NCBI GenBank assembly: GCA_031257015.1
Contig: JAIRPK010000030.1
Coordinates: forward strand, 21,065-85,064
Direction: 5' to 3'
Length of the DNA stretch: 64,000 nucleotides
DNA from: Tannerellaceae bacterium
GTDB lineage: Bacteria > Bacteroidota > Bacteroidia > Bacteroidales > Tannerellaceae
The position numbers were made by a program, and so were the translations under genes. Shown piece by piece: positions 9,349-18,346 of the stretch. Below the pieces are notes generated by a model that worked only from the letters and a program-made list of their open reading frames with translations, was not told where the DNA came from and did not search any database. Positions within the stretch are counted from its first letter, which is position 1; each line of letters begins with the position of its first letter.

Positions 9349-10149
9349 CTATTTGCTCGCTTTCAGCCCCCGGATGACAGCCGAAGTGAAGCCGGAAAGT
9401 TCCATCTCGTTCAATCCTCGGATAGTAATTCCGCCAGGCGTCGTGACGCGGTCAATCTCCTGTTCGGGATTGCTGCGATTGGCAAGCAGGAGTTCGACTG
9501 CCCCGCGGACGGTATTGACGACAATCTCCTGCGCCTCCTGCGGGTAGAAGCCCAGCTCCACGCCCCCCTCGATAGCGGCGCGGATGTAGCGGAAAGCAAA
9601 AGCGATGCCGCTGGAAGCCAGAGCCGTTCCGGCCATCATCAGCCGCTCGTCAACAAGCATCGCCTTGCCCAGGTCGTCGAACAGGCCGAGCACTAGCGCC
9701 GTTTCCTCCTCCGTGGCATTGCATGTAGATACGAAAGTCATGCTGCTAAGCGCCTCGATGGCCGTGTTTGGAATGACGCGAAAGACAGGCGGCAGCGAGC
9801 GACGTCCGTCCCCCTCCTTGCTCAGGAACTCCCTCAGCTGTTCAAACGTAATTCCGGCAGCGACGGAGACGACTGTTTGGCGACTGTAATCCAGCGTCGG
9901 TTTTATTTCTTCGACCACGCCCTGCACCATCCAGGGCTTAACGGCGATGATAACAATGTCGGCCGTCCGTACCGCCGTTCGATTGTCGAGCGAGGTGCGA
10001 AACTCCCGGTTAAACTCCGTCAGCTTGTCGAGCGACGCTTGCGAGCGGTCTGCGCACGTAATATCCGCCGCCGTCACGATTGTCCCCCTGGACAAGCCCT
10101 TGGCGATAGCCCCGCCAATATTTCCTGTTCCGATGATAGTTATATTCAT
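9349..10149 (-). CDS. proC: Pyrroline-5-carboxylate reductase
   Basis: 266 residues from the ATG at 10,149, which starts MNITIIGTGNIGGAIAKGL, the Rossmann NAD(P)H-binding motif placed as in ProC. The upstream frame to 10,233 adds residues of no family character. C-terminal signatures include TPGGITIRGLNEME, matching the ProC motif (TPGGxTxxGL). The enzyme makes L-proline from pyrroline-5-carboxylate in the cytoplasm. A TATCTTTG box lies about 42 bp upstream of the start. Confidence 0.95.
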   Translation of the reverse strand: MNITIIGTGNIGGAIAKGLSRGTIVTAADITCADRSQASLDKLTEFNREFRTSLDNRTAVRTADIVIIAVKPWMVQGVVEEIKPTLDYSRQTVVSVAAGITFEQLREFLSKEGDGRRSLPPVFRVIPNTAIEALSSMTFVSTCNATEEETALVLGLFDDLGKAMLVDERLMMAGTALASSGIAFAFRYIRAAIEGGVELGFYPQEAQEIVVNTVRGAVELLLANRSNPEQEIDRVTTPGGITIRGLNEMELSGFTSAVIRGLKASK

Positions 10150-10191
10150 TTGATTATTAATTAATAAAAGTTTACTTTTTTGATACCTCCG

Positions 10192-10199
10192 CAAAGATA
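10192..10199 (-). promoter_or_regulatory. Promoter -7 box for proC
   Basis: TATCTTTG on the minus strand, matching the Bacteroidetes -7 consensus TAnnTTTG. Confidence 0.6.
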
Positions 10200-10540
10200 G
10201 CGTTTTAGGCATAAGAGTTGCGCCCTGCTGCACAGCCCCGCCAGCCGTTCAGTCCGGTGTTTTTGCTTCGTCGCGCCCCTCGGCAGACAGACGTGCATGG
10301 CCGGCTTTCCAGACATTTTTCACGATATGGATTTACACTGTTGCCAATCAATTCCGGATGCAGCTGTGAAATATATACAATGGTTCGGAGGTTCGAGATT
10401 AAAAAAATGCAAGTCGTAGATTAAGAGCGAATCCCATTGGTGCGTTTCGCGTTTCATTTTCACGATGGCGACAAGCATGAAACGGCGATGGCTCGAATAA
10501 TTTAAATACATGCCCTGTGTCTTTGCGCCTTCGTTTTTCG
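10200..10540. other. Intergenic region before tandem array 1
   Basis: About 340 bp with only short, unconvincing frames on both strands. No hairpin or repeat was recognised before the array begins at 10,541. Confidence 0.5.
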
Positions 10541-11137
10541 ATTCCCCTTTGAGGGAACGGCTCCCGAAAATTTTCATGACGTTTTCCCCTCTTGTGGAAT
10601 GTCTCCCGAAAAAATAATGAACCATTCCCCTTTGAGGGAATGCCTCCCGAAAATTTTCATGACGTTTTCCCCCTTGGGTGAAAGTCTCCCGAAAAAATCA
10701 TGAACCATTCCCCTTTGAGGGAACGCCTCCCGAAAATTTACATGACGTTTTCCCCCTTGGTGGAATGTCTCCCGAAAAAATCATGAACCATTCCCCTTTG
10801 AGGGAACGGCTCCCGAAAATTTTCATGACGTTTTCCCCCCTGGTGGAACGCCTCCCGAAAAAATCATGAACCATTTCCCTTTGAGGGAACGGTTCCCGAA
10901 AATTAGCATGACGTTTTCCCCCTTGGTGGAATGCCTCCCGAAAAAATAATGAACCATTCCCCTTTGAGGGAACGGCTCCCGAAAATTTTCATGACGTTTT
11001 CCCCCTTGGTGGAATGTCTCCCGAAAAAATAATGAACCATTCCCCTTTGAGGGAACGCCTCCCGAAAATTAGCATGACGTTTTCCCCTCTGGGTGAAAGT
11101 CTCCCGAAAAAATAATGAACCATTCCCCTTTGAGGAT
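10541..11137. repeat. Tandem array 1: 83-bp period, seven full units plus a partial
   Basis: The motif ATTCCCCTTTGAGGG (TTTCCCT in one copy) recurs at 10,541, 10,624, 10,707, 10,790, 10,873, 10,956, 11,039 and 11,122, always exactly 83 bp apart. Each unit is two diverged half-units of about 41-42 bp, each with a CTCCCGAAAA segment and a TGA(A)C end. TTCCC...GGGAA in the first half gives a small hairpin. The array sits between proC and the SusC gene. 83 is not a multiple of three, so this is not a coding repeat. Confidence 0.92.
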
Positions 11138-11296
11138 GAGCACGAACCCGCAACGGTTTGAAGGATTAAAATAGAGGTTTCGCATCCCCGTATCCTCCTT
11201 CATTCCCTAAAAAACATTAATTTCATCCGCCGGATAGTTTATTCGCCCCCTCTGTCTGTATATTATGTACAAGTGTAATTAAATATCGTAAGTATC

Positions 11297-14200
11297 ATGA
11301 ATCAAAAATTTAAACGTACCATTTTATCGCGCTGCACGCATCTGATTGCGTTCTTGCTGATGTCGGCAAGCCTGTTTGCTCAGGTCTCGCTCGATGTAAA
11401 GAACAGGAGTATAAAGGATGCGCTTTCGGAAATCGAACGCAGCAGCAGTTATAGTTTTTTCTTCACGGACAAGCTGAAGGATATGGACAAGAAAGTTTCC
11501 GTCCGCGTAGCCAATGAGTCTATCGAAAAAACTCTCAACCTCTTGCTGGATGGAACAAGCATAGCCTACCACAAGCAAGATGCCAATCTGTACTTGCTCG
11601 CTCCCAAGGGCGTATCGACCAAGGAAACGCCGGACAGCAAGCAATCCAACCAGGCTCGGAGATATTCCGGCGTCGTGGTTGACGAAAAAGGCGAGCCGGT
11701 TATCGGCGCCAACGTCATAGTCAAGGGCGCCACCGGCTCCGGAACAATCACGGACATAGACGGAAAGTTTGCGCTCAACGTATCGCAGGGCACAACGCTA
11801 GTCGTGTCCTACATCGGGTTCAGCAGCGTGGAGATCATTGCCGGCAGCCAGACCGACTTGAAGATCACCATGCGTGAAGATTCCGAGCTGCTTGGCGAAG
11901 TTGTCGTCGTCGGTTACGGTACGCAGAAGAAAGCACACCTCTCCGGCGCGGTCAGCACCATTTCGAGCAAGCAAATGGAGAACCGCCCCGTAATCAATGC
12001 CAACGCGGCCTTGCAGGGACTGGCGCCGAACGTCAACATCCGTCTGTCGAGCGGTAATCCGACGCAGGCGCCTGAAATCAACGTGCGCGGCTATACGTCC
12101 ATCAATGGCGGCTCGGCTCTTATCCTTGTAGATAACGTGCCGATGACTCCCGAAGAGTTCGGTCGCATAAATCCTGCGGACATAGAGAGCGTATCGGTAT
12201 TGAAGGATGCCGCATCAGCTGCAATATACGGAGCGCGTGCCGCCTTCGGTGTAATCCTTGTTACGACAAAGACCGCCAAGAGCGAGAAGCTCGAAATCTC
12301 CGCCGACGTTAACTACGCCTACCGTTCGGAGATAAACTACTTCAAGTACGATATGGATCTTGTCAACTTCATGGAGGTTATCAACCTCGTCGGAGGAGAC
12401 GGCTCATATACGGCTGCACAAATAGACTATGCCCGTCAGCGCATGAAAGACCCGTCGCTTCCAGAGATACGTATGCCGGGCGACCCGAAATATCCATCGC
12501 TCGACGCCGAGAACCGGTATGACTACTACGCCATGACCGACTGGCATGAGCTGTACACCAATCCCTCGCCCATGACCCTGAACGCTAACGTAAGCATCGG
12601 GCAACGCAACGAGCGGATGAACTTCATGACCAGCGCCGCCATCCTCTCCAACGACGGAATGTACGTGGGCGAAAAACCCTACAAGCGTTACAACATCCGC
12701 TCCGGAGGTAATTATAAACTCTTCAAGTGGTGGACAGTCGGAGCCAACATCACCTACAACCGCTCCGAATGGGACACGCCCTATACCGTCGGGACATCAG
12801 GTGCAAACGGAACCATCCCCTCCCTCGCCGGCATGTACATCAAGAACCCGCCGAAAAACCCCGATGGAACATGGACTGAATCAGGAGGAGGACTTGGCGA
12901 ACTCCTGGACGGCGGTCGCTGGGTACGCAAGCAGAACGACACGCAGTTCACGTTCAATACGACCTTCGACGTAATCAAGGATATATTCACAATCAAGGCC
13001 GATGCCAACATCCGCCTATATAACGAGAACCGTGACTCATGGCAGCTCTCCATCGCCAACTCTCGCTCGCCGGGCCGCATCGACTATGCCCACCCGACAT
13101 CAGTAACATACGAAGGAAAAGAAGACATGCTTACAACCATGAACCTCTACGGCGACTTCCACAAAACCTTCGCCGGAAAGCACTTCGTCCAAGCCCTCGC
13201 CGGATTCAACCAGGAGCACACCTCCAAGTCCAACACATGGGTAAGCCAGCAAGGACTGATAAGCGAAAACTACCCCTCTCTCGTGCTCGCAACCGGCTCC
13301 ATAACCAGAAGCCAGAGCAAATCAGCCCTCTCGCTTCGCGGCGTCTTCGGCAGGCTGAACTACACCTTTAATAACAAATATATCGCCGAGTTCAACGGAC
13401 GCTATGACGGCACATCACGCTTCGCACAGGGGCGCCGCTTCGGCTTCTTCCCCTCCGCAACAGGCGCATACCTCATCAGCAACGAGAAATTCTTCGAGGC
13501 CGTAAGGGAAACCCTCCCCATCAGCTTCCTCAAGCTCCGCGCCTCCTACGGCTCGCTTGGCAACCAGGGAAAGCCAACCGAAGGCTATTACCCCTACTTC
13601 TCCACAATGGCCAACCCCTCAGAGGTAAACATGTTCATCGACGGCAGCCGACCACTCGGCATCAAACGCCCAGACGGTGAAGCCGCCGGCAATCTTACAT
13701 GGGAAGCCGTGCGCACCATCAACTTCGGAGCCAATATCGGACTGCTCAACGACCGCCTCTCCATCGAGTTCGACCGCTATACGCGCTACACCGAAGGAAT
13801 GTTGGCGCCCGCCAAGGCCATCCCCGCACAGTTCGGAGCCGATGTCGCCAGAAGCAACGCAGCAGACCTCAAAACGCAGGGATGGGAACTCGACATCACA
13901 TGGCGCGACGAAACCAAGCTCGCAGGATCTCCGCTGAACTACTCCGTCCGCTTCATGCTTTCCGACGCACGCGCATGGATAACCAAATACGACAACCCCG
14001 ACAAGCTCCTTAACACCAGCATCTCCAACCCTACATACTACGAAGGCCAGGAAATAGGCGAAATATGGGGCTTTGAAGTACCTGGCCTCTTCAAATCAAA
14101 AGAAGAAGCAGACCTCTGGTGGGACCAAACACCCATACAACACCCCGCACGCACAGAACTGACCGCCGGCGACATGAAATTCAACGACCTCAACGGCGAC

Positions 14201-14806
14201 GGAGTCATCAACAAAGGCAAAGGCACAGTTGACGACCCAGGCGACCGCCGCATCATAGGCAACACCGCCTCACGCTACCCGTACAGCATCGATCTCAGCG
14301 CCAGCTGGCGAGGCTTCGACATCCGCGCCTTCCTCCAGGGCGTAGGCAAGCGCGACTGGTACCCTGAAAACGCCAACTCCAACTGGTGGTACACCGAGAA
14401 AAACCCATACGTAGAGTTCTGGAGTTCCTACCTCACAACATGGCGCACACCATCCATATACATCCGCGACCACTGGACGCCCGAAAACCCCGACGGCTAC
14501 TACCCACGCATGTTCCACCGCTCGGCACAAAACGCCAACACAGCAGAATGGATGAACGCCAACACACGATACATGCAAGACGCCTCCTACCTCCGCCTGA
14601 AAAACGTCACCCTCGGCTATACGCTTCCCGAAAAGTTGACCGGCAAGGCAGGCATCAGCCGACTCCGCGTTTATTTCAGCGGCGAAAACCTATGGACATG
14701 GAGCCATCTCTTCGTGGACGCCATTGATCCTGAAACCCTGGGCGACAACTACTCCACATACGCAATGCAGAAAATATTCTCACTCGGACTGAATATTAAT
14801 TTCTAA
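11297..14806 (+). CDS. SusC/RagA-family TonB-linked outer membrane transporter with STN domain
   Basis: 1169 residues. A signal peptide ending near ASLFAQ is followed by an STN domain (about 30-103, VSLDVKNRSIKDALSEIE), a carboxypeptidase-regulatory-like domain (about 122-205, GVVVDEKGEPVIGANVIVKG), the TonB plug (VVVVGYGTQKK, then VLKDAASAAIYGARAAFGV) and a C-terminal beta-barrel ending in a short aromatic strand (LGLNINF). SusC proteins import oligosaccharides with their SusD partner, which follows 180 bp downstream. The STN domain is the usual partner of a FecR anti-sigma factor, and an ECF/FecR pair lies at 21.8-23.4 kb. Confidence 0.96.
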   Translation: MNQKFKRTILSRCTHLIAFLLMSASLFAQVSLDVKNRSIKDALSEIERSSSYSFFFTDKLKDMDKKVSVRVANESIEKTLNLLLDGTSIAYHKQDANLYLLAPKGVSTKETPDSKQSNQARRYSGVVVDEKGEPVIGANVIVKGATGSGTITDIDGKFALNVSQGTTLVVSYIGFSSVEIIAGSQTDLKITMREDSELLGEVVVVGYGTQKKAHLSGAVSTISSKQMENRPVINANAALQGLAPNVNIRLSSGNPTQAPEINVRGYTSINGGSALILVDNVPMTPEEFGRINPADIESVSVLKDAASAAIYGARAAFGVILVTTKTAKSEKLEISADVNYAYRSEINYFKYDMDLVNFMEVINLVGGDGSYTAAQIDYARQRMKDPSLPEIRMPGDPKYPSLDAENRYDYYAMTDWHELYTNPSPMTLNANVSIGQRNERMNFMTSAAILSNDGMYVGEKPYKRYNIRSGGNYKLFKWWTVGANITYNRSEWDTPYTVGTSGANGTIPSLAGMYIKNPPKNPDGTWTESGGGLGELLDGGRWVRKQNDTQFTFNTTFDVIKDIFTIKADANIRLYNENRDSWQLSIANSRSPGRIDYAHPTSVTYEGKEDMLTTMNLYGDFHKTFAGKHFVQALAGFNQEHTSKSNTWVSQQGLISENYPSLVLATGSITRSQSKSALSLRGVFGRLNYTFNNKYIAEFNGRYDGTSRFAQGRRFGFFPSATGAYLISNEKFFEAVRETLPISFLKLRASYGSLGNQGKPTEGYYPYFSTMANPSEVNMFIDGSRPLGIKRPDGEAAGNLTWEAVRTINFGANIGLLNDRLSIEFDRYTRYTEGMLAPAKAIPAQFGADVARSNAADLKTQGWELDITWRDETKLAGSPLNYSVRFMLSDARAWITKYDNPDKLLNTSISNPTYYEGQEIGEIWGFEVPGLFKSKEEADLWWDQTPIQHPARTELTAGDMKFNDLNGDGVINKGKGTVDDPGDRRIIGNTASRYPYSIDLSASWRGFDIRAFLQGVGKRDWYPENANSNWWYTEKNPYVEFWSSYLTTWRTPSIYIRDHWTPENPDGYYPRMFHRSAQNANTAEWMNANTRYMQDASYLRLKNVTLGYTLPEKLTGKAGISRLRVYFSGENLWTWSHLFVDAIDPETLGDNYSTYAMQKIFSLGLNINF

Positions 14807-14986
14807 ACAGATATATGAAAAGCAAGGCAACAACAGCCCCACAGCCCGGAAACACACCCCCAACAAAGTACACACAGTACCCCGCCCGAAGCACACACCG
14901 TACCCTGCACGCGGGAAGCACAGTACCCAAACCCGGACAACAGGAGCAACACAGCCCGCATCATATACATTAATAAATAATAAGAC
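14807..14986. other. A/C-rich spacer between SusC and SusD genes
   Basis: 180 bp with strong A+C bias on the plus strand, with repeated CACAG and CCCG-type words. No hairpin or gene was found. It is unusually long for a SusC-SusD spacer, which is normally a few tens of bases. Confidence 0.5.
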
Positions 14987-16810
14987 ATGAAGAAAATAAG
15001 TATATACACATTAATAATAGTGTCGATCCTCACATCCTGCGACGACGACTTTATGAACGAAATCCCCCAGACACAAATCACCGTGCCTGGATATTTCAAC
15101 ACAGTAGGCGACCTCGAAACATACTGCAACCGCTTCTATGTAATGATGCCCTGGGGCGGAATCCGCGATGCAGACTCCGACAACGCCACCGGCCCCGGAC
15201 ACTCCGCAGCAACCGAAACATGGAACATAGTCTACGGCCTCCTCGCACCAGACAGAGGCAACCCCGGAGGATGGGGAGAATGGTCGGACATACGCTCAGC
15301 CAACATCCTGCTCGACAACGTTGAGCGCGTAACCGGCGTCGAAGCAGACATCAAACACTGGACAGGCTTCGCCCGCTACATCCGCGCCCTCAAATACATC
15401 GCCCTCGTACAGCGCTACTCCGACGTCCCCTACATCGAACACGCCATATCAAGCGCAGATCCCGACGTATACCGCGCCTCCGACCCACGCACCTATGTAG
15501 TGGACAAAATCATGGAAGACCTCGAATACGCCTCCGCAAACATGAAAACAGACATGGGCAACCGCACACGAGTACACAAATACTCCGCCCTGACCCTCCT
15601 CTCACGCTTCTCCCTCTACGAAGGCACATACCGCAAATACCACGCCGAGCTAAACCTCCAGTCCACCGCCAACCGCTTCCTCGAACGAGCCGTAACAGCC
15701 TCCGAAGAAATAATGAACAGCGGACAATTCGCCATCGCCGGCACAAGCGTCGACGAACCCTCAAAAGGCATCAAAGGCTCCCCGGCATACCGCGCCATCT
15801 TCGCCTCCATCGACCTGTCAAGCAACAAAGAAGTCATCCAATGGGTACAATTCCGACCAGACGTCGACCAAGGATACGCTGCCAACGCAATAAACTCCTA
15901 TATGTTCAGCCTGAGCCGAAGCCTGATGGAAAGCTACCTCACCACCGACGGCAAACCATACAGCACCGTCCCCGGCTACGCCACCCTACCCTACTTCGAC
16001 GGCTTTGTCAACCGAGACCCACGCCTCGCCGAGAACTTCGCACACCCGGGAAGCAGCACACGCGCCCCAAGCTTCGTCAAATACGAAAACGACCCCATTA
16101 AAGGCGGCTACTGCCAAGAAAAATTCGAAGCCAACCAATCCGACAAATACACCTGGCGCTACGAAGGCCTGCCGACATACCGCTACGCCGAAGTACTCCT
16201 CAACTACGCCGAAGCCAAAGCCGAACTAGGCCAGTTCACCGCCGAAGCAGCCGAAAAAAGCATCAACCTGCTGCGCACCCGCGTAGGAATGCCCGCCTTC
16301 GACGCCTCCCGCGAAGTCGACCAGACACTCCGCAACCTATATCCCAACGTAAACGACGCAACCATACTGGCCGTCCGCCGTGAACGCCGCGTAGAACTGG
16401 CCTGCGAAGGATTCCGCCTGCTGGACATCTACCGCTGGGCAGTCGGCGAACGCTTCCTCGATCCCGAAGCACAACAAGGCATGTACGTCCCCTCCTACGG
16501 CACGTACGACAACAGCGGCGACGAAAATCCCGACTATGCCATCTACGCAAAAGAAAGCGACATACCAACCGACTGGACGGACAAAAACAAATACGGCATA
16601 AGCAAATGGTACCACTTCAATGACGACCTCCCCGGAGAAACACGCGGCGAGCTGGTAACATCCTTCGACCTTTCCGAAGGCACAAAGGGCTACGTGACGA
16701 ACCGTGAAACAACCACCCGCGGATTCCGCTCCCCACGCGACTATTACCGCCCGATCAACATACAGCATATTGTGCTGAACCCGAATATAAAACAGCCTCC
16801 CGGATGGTGA
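14987..16810 (+). CDS. SusD/RagB-family nutrient-binding outer membrane lipoprotein
   Basis: 607 residues with a lipoprotein signal, Cys at residue 18 (MKKISIYTLIIVSILTSC). The N-terminal SusD-like part covers ARYIRALKYIALVQRYSDVPYIEH, the usual TPR-like helix. The C-terminal RagB/SusD domain includes RYAEVLLNYAEAKAELG and the ending of the family (RGFRSPRDYYRPI). It caps the SusC barrel and binds glycan. Its leader MKKISIY is identical at DNA level for about 20 bp to the start of the fimbrial lipoprotein at 2,522. Confidence 0.96.
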   Translation: MKKISIYTLIIVSILTSCDDDFMNEIPQTQITVPGYFNTVGDLETYCNRFYVMMPWGGIRDADSDNATGPGHSAATETWNIVYGLLAPDRGNPGGWGEWSDIRSANILLDNVERVTGVEADIKHWTGFARYIRALKYIALVQRYSDVPYIEHAISSADPDVYRASDPRTYVVDKIMEDLEYASANMKTDMGNRTRVHKYSALTLLSRFSLYEGTYRKYHAELNLQSTANRFLERAVTASEEIMNSGQFAIAGTSVDEPSKGIKGSPAYRAIFASIDLSSNKEVIQWVQFRPDVDQGYAANAINSYMFSLSRSLMESYLTTDGKPYSTVPGYATLPYFDGFVNRDPRLAENFAHPGSSTRAPSFVKYENDPIKGGYCQEKFEANQSDKYTWRYEGLPTYRYAEVLLNYAEAKAELGQFTAEAAEKSINLLRTRVGMPAFDASREVDQTLRNLYPNVNDATILAVRRERRVELACEGFRLLDIYRWAVGERFLDPEAQQGMYVPSYGTYDNSGDENPDYAIYAKESDIPTDWTDKNKYGISKWYHFNDDLPGETRGELVTSFDLSEGTKGYVTNRETTTRGFRSPRDYYRPINIQHIVLNPNIKQPPGW

Positions 16811-16886
16811 TAAATAATTGAGAGAATGGAGAAGGGCTTCGCACAGAGGCAATGCCGTTCTCCATTCTTGATTCCAGATTTGGAAA

Positions 16887-16917
16887 GCGCTCTTTGACGT
16901 ATTGGTTTACACGCATT
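16887..16917. repeat. 31-bp direct repeat, left copy
   Basis: Matches 18,298-18,328 with two mismatches in 31 (T/C at position 7, A/G at position 23). Together the copies bracket the toxin-antitoxin remnants. Part of it (ATTGGTTTACACGC) is the reverse complement of the left arm of the terminator at 18,233. Confidence 0.85.
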
Positions 16918-16968
16918 TTGTTTTGTGCGGTCGGTGGGAAAGGCGTATATTTGAAGAAAAAAGATAAT

Positions 16969-17217
16969 ATGCCTACTGTATTAATATTACTTGGAATGCG
17001 GTTTTACTATTGGTCGCGTGAACATGAACCGATTCATGTTCATGTAAAGAAAGGCGATGCTGAAGCTCGTTTCGATATTGAACCGGAGATTGAATTGACA
17101 GCCAACATGGGTTTCAAACCTCATGAACTGGCAATTGCCGAAGAAGTTATCAGGGATAATCGCGAATTTATGATTGAGCATTGGAATCTGTTTTTCTCCA
17201 AAACGAATGAAAAATGA
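16969..17217 (+). CDS. DUF4160 protein, probable toxin-antitoxin component
   Basis: 82 residues from the ATG at 16,969 (MPTVLILLGMRFYYW); an upstream extension to 16,852 covers the direct repeat and has no family character. The family pattern GMRFYYWSREHEPIHVHV with its conserved HxHV is clear. DUF4160 genes very often sit next to DUF2442 genes and such pairs are predicted toxin-antitoxin-like modules; biochemical function is not established. Its stop overlaps the DUF2442 start (ATGA at 17,214). It lies between SusD and the DUF1735 lipoproteins inside a direct-repeat-flanked segment. Confidence 0.85.
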   Translation: MPTVLILLGMRFYYWSREHEPIHVHVKKGDAEARFDIEPEIELTANMGFKPHELAIAEEVIRDNREFMIEHWNLFFSKTNEK

Positions 17218-17456
17218 AAACAATAAAAAGACTTTGGTTTGAAAACGAACGGATTTTTATAGAACTCCAAAACGGCGAAATACAAAGCCAGTCCATGCGC
17301 TTCTTTCCATGCTTGAAACAGGCAACAGACCGGCAACGCTCCGAATGGACAGAATCGCATTTCGGCCTTCACTGGGAAAGTATCAACGAGGACATCAGCT
17401 TTGAAAGCTTTACATGGAATGACGACGATCCGCAGACGCTGTATCATCATTCCTGA
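17214..17456 (+). CDS. DUF2442 protein, partner of DUF4160
   Basis: 80 residues. The sequence follows the DUF2442 pattern: an N-terminal beta-hairpin with FENERIFIELQNGE, then SMRFFPCLKQATDRQRSEW and a C-terminal GLHWESINEDISFESF. It overlaps DUF4160 by four bases, so the two are translated together. The pair looks intact, unlike the two following modules. Function is inferred from pairing only. Confidence 0.85.
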   Translation: MKTIKRLWFENERIFIELQNGEIQSQSMRFFPCLKQATDRQRSEWTESHFGLHWESINEDISFESFTWNDDDPQTLYHHS

Positions 17457-17509
17457 AGCAAATGTTGTTATTCTGTGGACGCAGTCGAAAATCGAAAGTC
17501 GAATTTATT

Positions 17510-17653
17510 ATGACTTTGGCGCATAAAATAGGTCGGAAAGTAGAAAGTAAAGACGACTTGCTTCATAAATATATCGTATCCCGTCCTGCAAATGTTGATC
17601 TGTCGAAGAAAGAAATAATGAAAGAAGTAAGGGCAGCAAAATATTCCGAATGA
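17510..17653 (+). CDS. Antitoxin-like protein upstream of a PIN-toxin remnant
   Basis: 47 residues from the ATG at 17,510. It is a short charged protein (GRKVESKDDLLHKYI ... KKEIMKEVRAAKYSE) whose end resembles antitoxins that accompany PIN-domain toxins in Bacteroidetes. Its stop overlaps the start of the truncated PIN frame (ATGA at 17,650). The segment 17,462-17,509 is in frame but has no family character. With its toxin broken it is probably an orphan. Confidence 0.55.
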   Translation: MTLAHKIGRKVESKDDLLHKYIVSRPANVDLSKKEIMKEVRAAKYSE

Positions 17654-17730
17654 GAATTATTATTGATGCAAATCTTTGGATTTTATTCCTTACCGGAAAA
17701 CAATTGCCGGCTATTGTTATTACTTATTAA
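17650..17730 (+). pseudogene. N-terminal remnant of a PIN-domain toxin
   Basis: 26 codons encoding MRIIIDANLWILFLTGKQLP, the standard start of a PIN ribonuclease with the first catalytic Asp (D6) and the ANLW motif. The frame then ends at TAA (17,728-17,730) after a few more residues, and the remaining three acidic residues and about 110 residues of a normal PIN protein are absent. The next gene begins 14 bp later, which points to a deletion. Confidence 0.7.
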
Positions 17731-17743
17731 AACCACAAAAGCC

Positions 17744-17965
17744 ATGACAGAACAACAAAAAGATGAGAATTTGATGATCATAGTCGCTGCAGAACAATAT
17801 GCAATGAAATACGGAATATCAACATCCGAGGCTTTTGAACTTTTACGGGAAAATGAAATACATACGCTGATCCGAAAACATTACAATGCCTTGCATACCC
17901 AGCCGCTTGATGAAAGTCTTTATTTTGCGGACAATGTCCTTAAACAACGCCCCGGCAAGGTTTAA
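17744..17965 (+). CDS. DUF3791 protein (partner of DUF3990 toxins)
   Basis: 73 residues from the ATG at 17,744. The sequence MIIVAAEQYAMKYGISTSEAFELL fits the DUF3791 family, small helical proteins usually encoded just upstream of DUF3990, an ADP-ribosyltransferase-like domain. The following gene is a shortened DUF3990, so the order is as expected. Regions upstream in the same frame belong to the PIN remnant junction. Confidence 0.75.
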   Translation: MTEQQKDENLMIIVAAEQYAMKYGISTSEAFELLRENEIHTLIRKHYNALHTQPLDESLYFADNVLKQRPGKV

Positions 17966-17966
17966 T

Positions 17967-18143
17967 ATGAAACCTTATCACGACTCAAATTCTGATTCCA
18001 CTGTGATTGATTTATCCAAATCGAAAGACAGACGCGATTCCGGCAGAAGATTTTATCTTGCCATGCCGGAAAACCAGGCGGAAAACCGGGCGGAAATCCT
18101 GTTCAAACGTTACGGAAGCAAAATCTTTGCAAAATACAAGTAA
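17967..18143 (+). pseudogene. Truncated DUF3990 protein
   Basis: 58 residues. VIDLSKSKDRRDSGRRFYLA matches the start of DUF3990 domains, which normally read DLSKS..DFGRGFYL; here the conserved GRGFY is GRRFY. Normal members run to about 150 residues or more, so most of the domain is gone. One base separates it from the DUF3791 stop. Residual coding-like sequence in another frame continues to about 18,216, consistent with frameshift and deletion. Confidence 0.65.
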
Positions 18144-18232
18144 CGCATTATGGGCGGAAAACAGAGAATTTATTGCAGATGATTATTGCAGGGAAAAAAT
18201 GAAATCCGCTCATTAATTGCACAAGATATATT

Positions 18233-18274
18233 AAAAAGCGTGTAAACCAATCCTCAAAGTTTACACGCTTTTTT
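18233..18274 (+). terminator. Terminator with GCGTGTAAAC arms
   Basis: AAAAAGCGTGTAAAC pairs with GTTTACACGCTTTTT and is followed by T residues. A related hairpin recurs at 18,678, and the arm sequence also occurs inside the direct repeats, so this is a local repeat family. Confidence 0.85.
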
Positions 18275-18297
18275 ACATATAAAAAAAATAAAAACAG

Positions 18298-18328
18298 GCG
18301 CTCCTTGACGTATTGGTTTGCACGCATT
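18298..18328. repeat. 31-bp direct repeat, right copy
   Basis: Partner of 16,887-16,917. A weaker related sequence (CGTATTGG then ACACGC) occurs near 21,637-21,658, after the lipoprotein genes. Confidence 0.8.
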
Positions 18329-18346
18329 ATTTGTAATTGCCGTATT

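Noticed and set aside
10541..11137. CRISPR array
   Set aside because: Every base of the unit is repeated; there are no unique spacers and no cas genes in the window. The same holds for the other six arrays.
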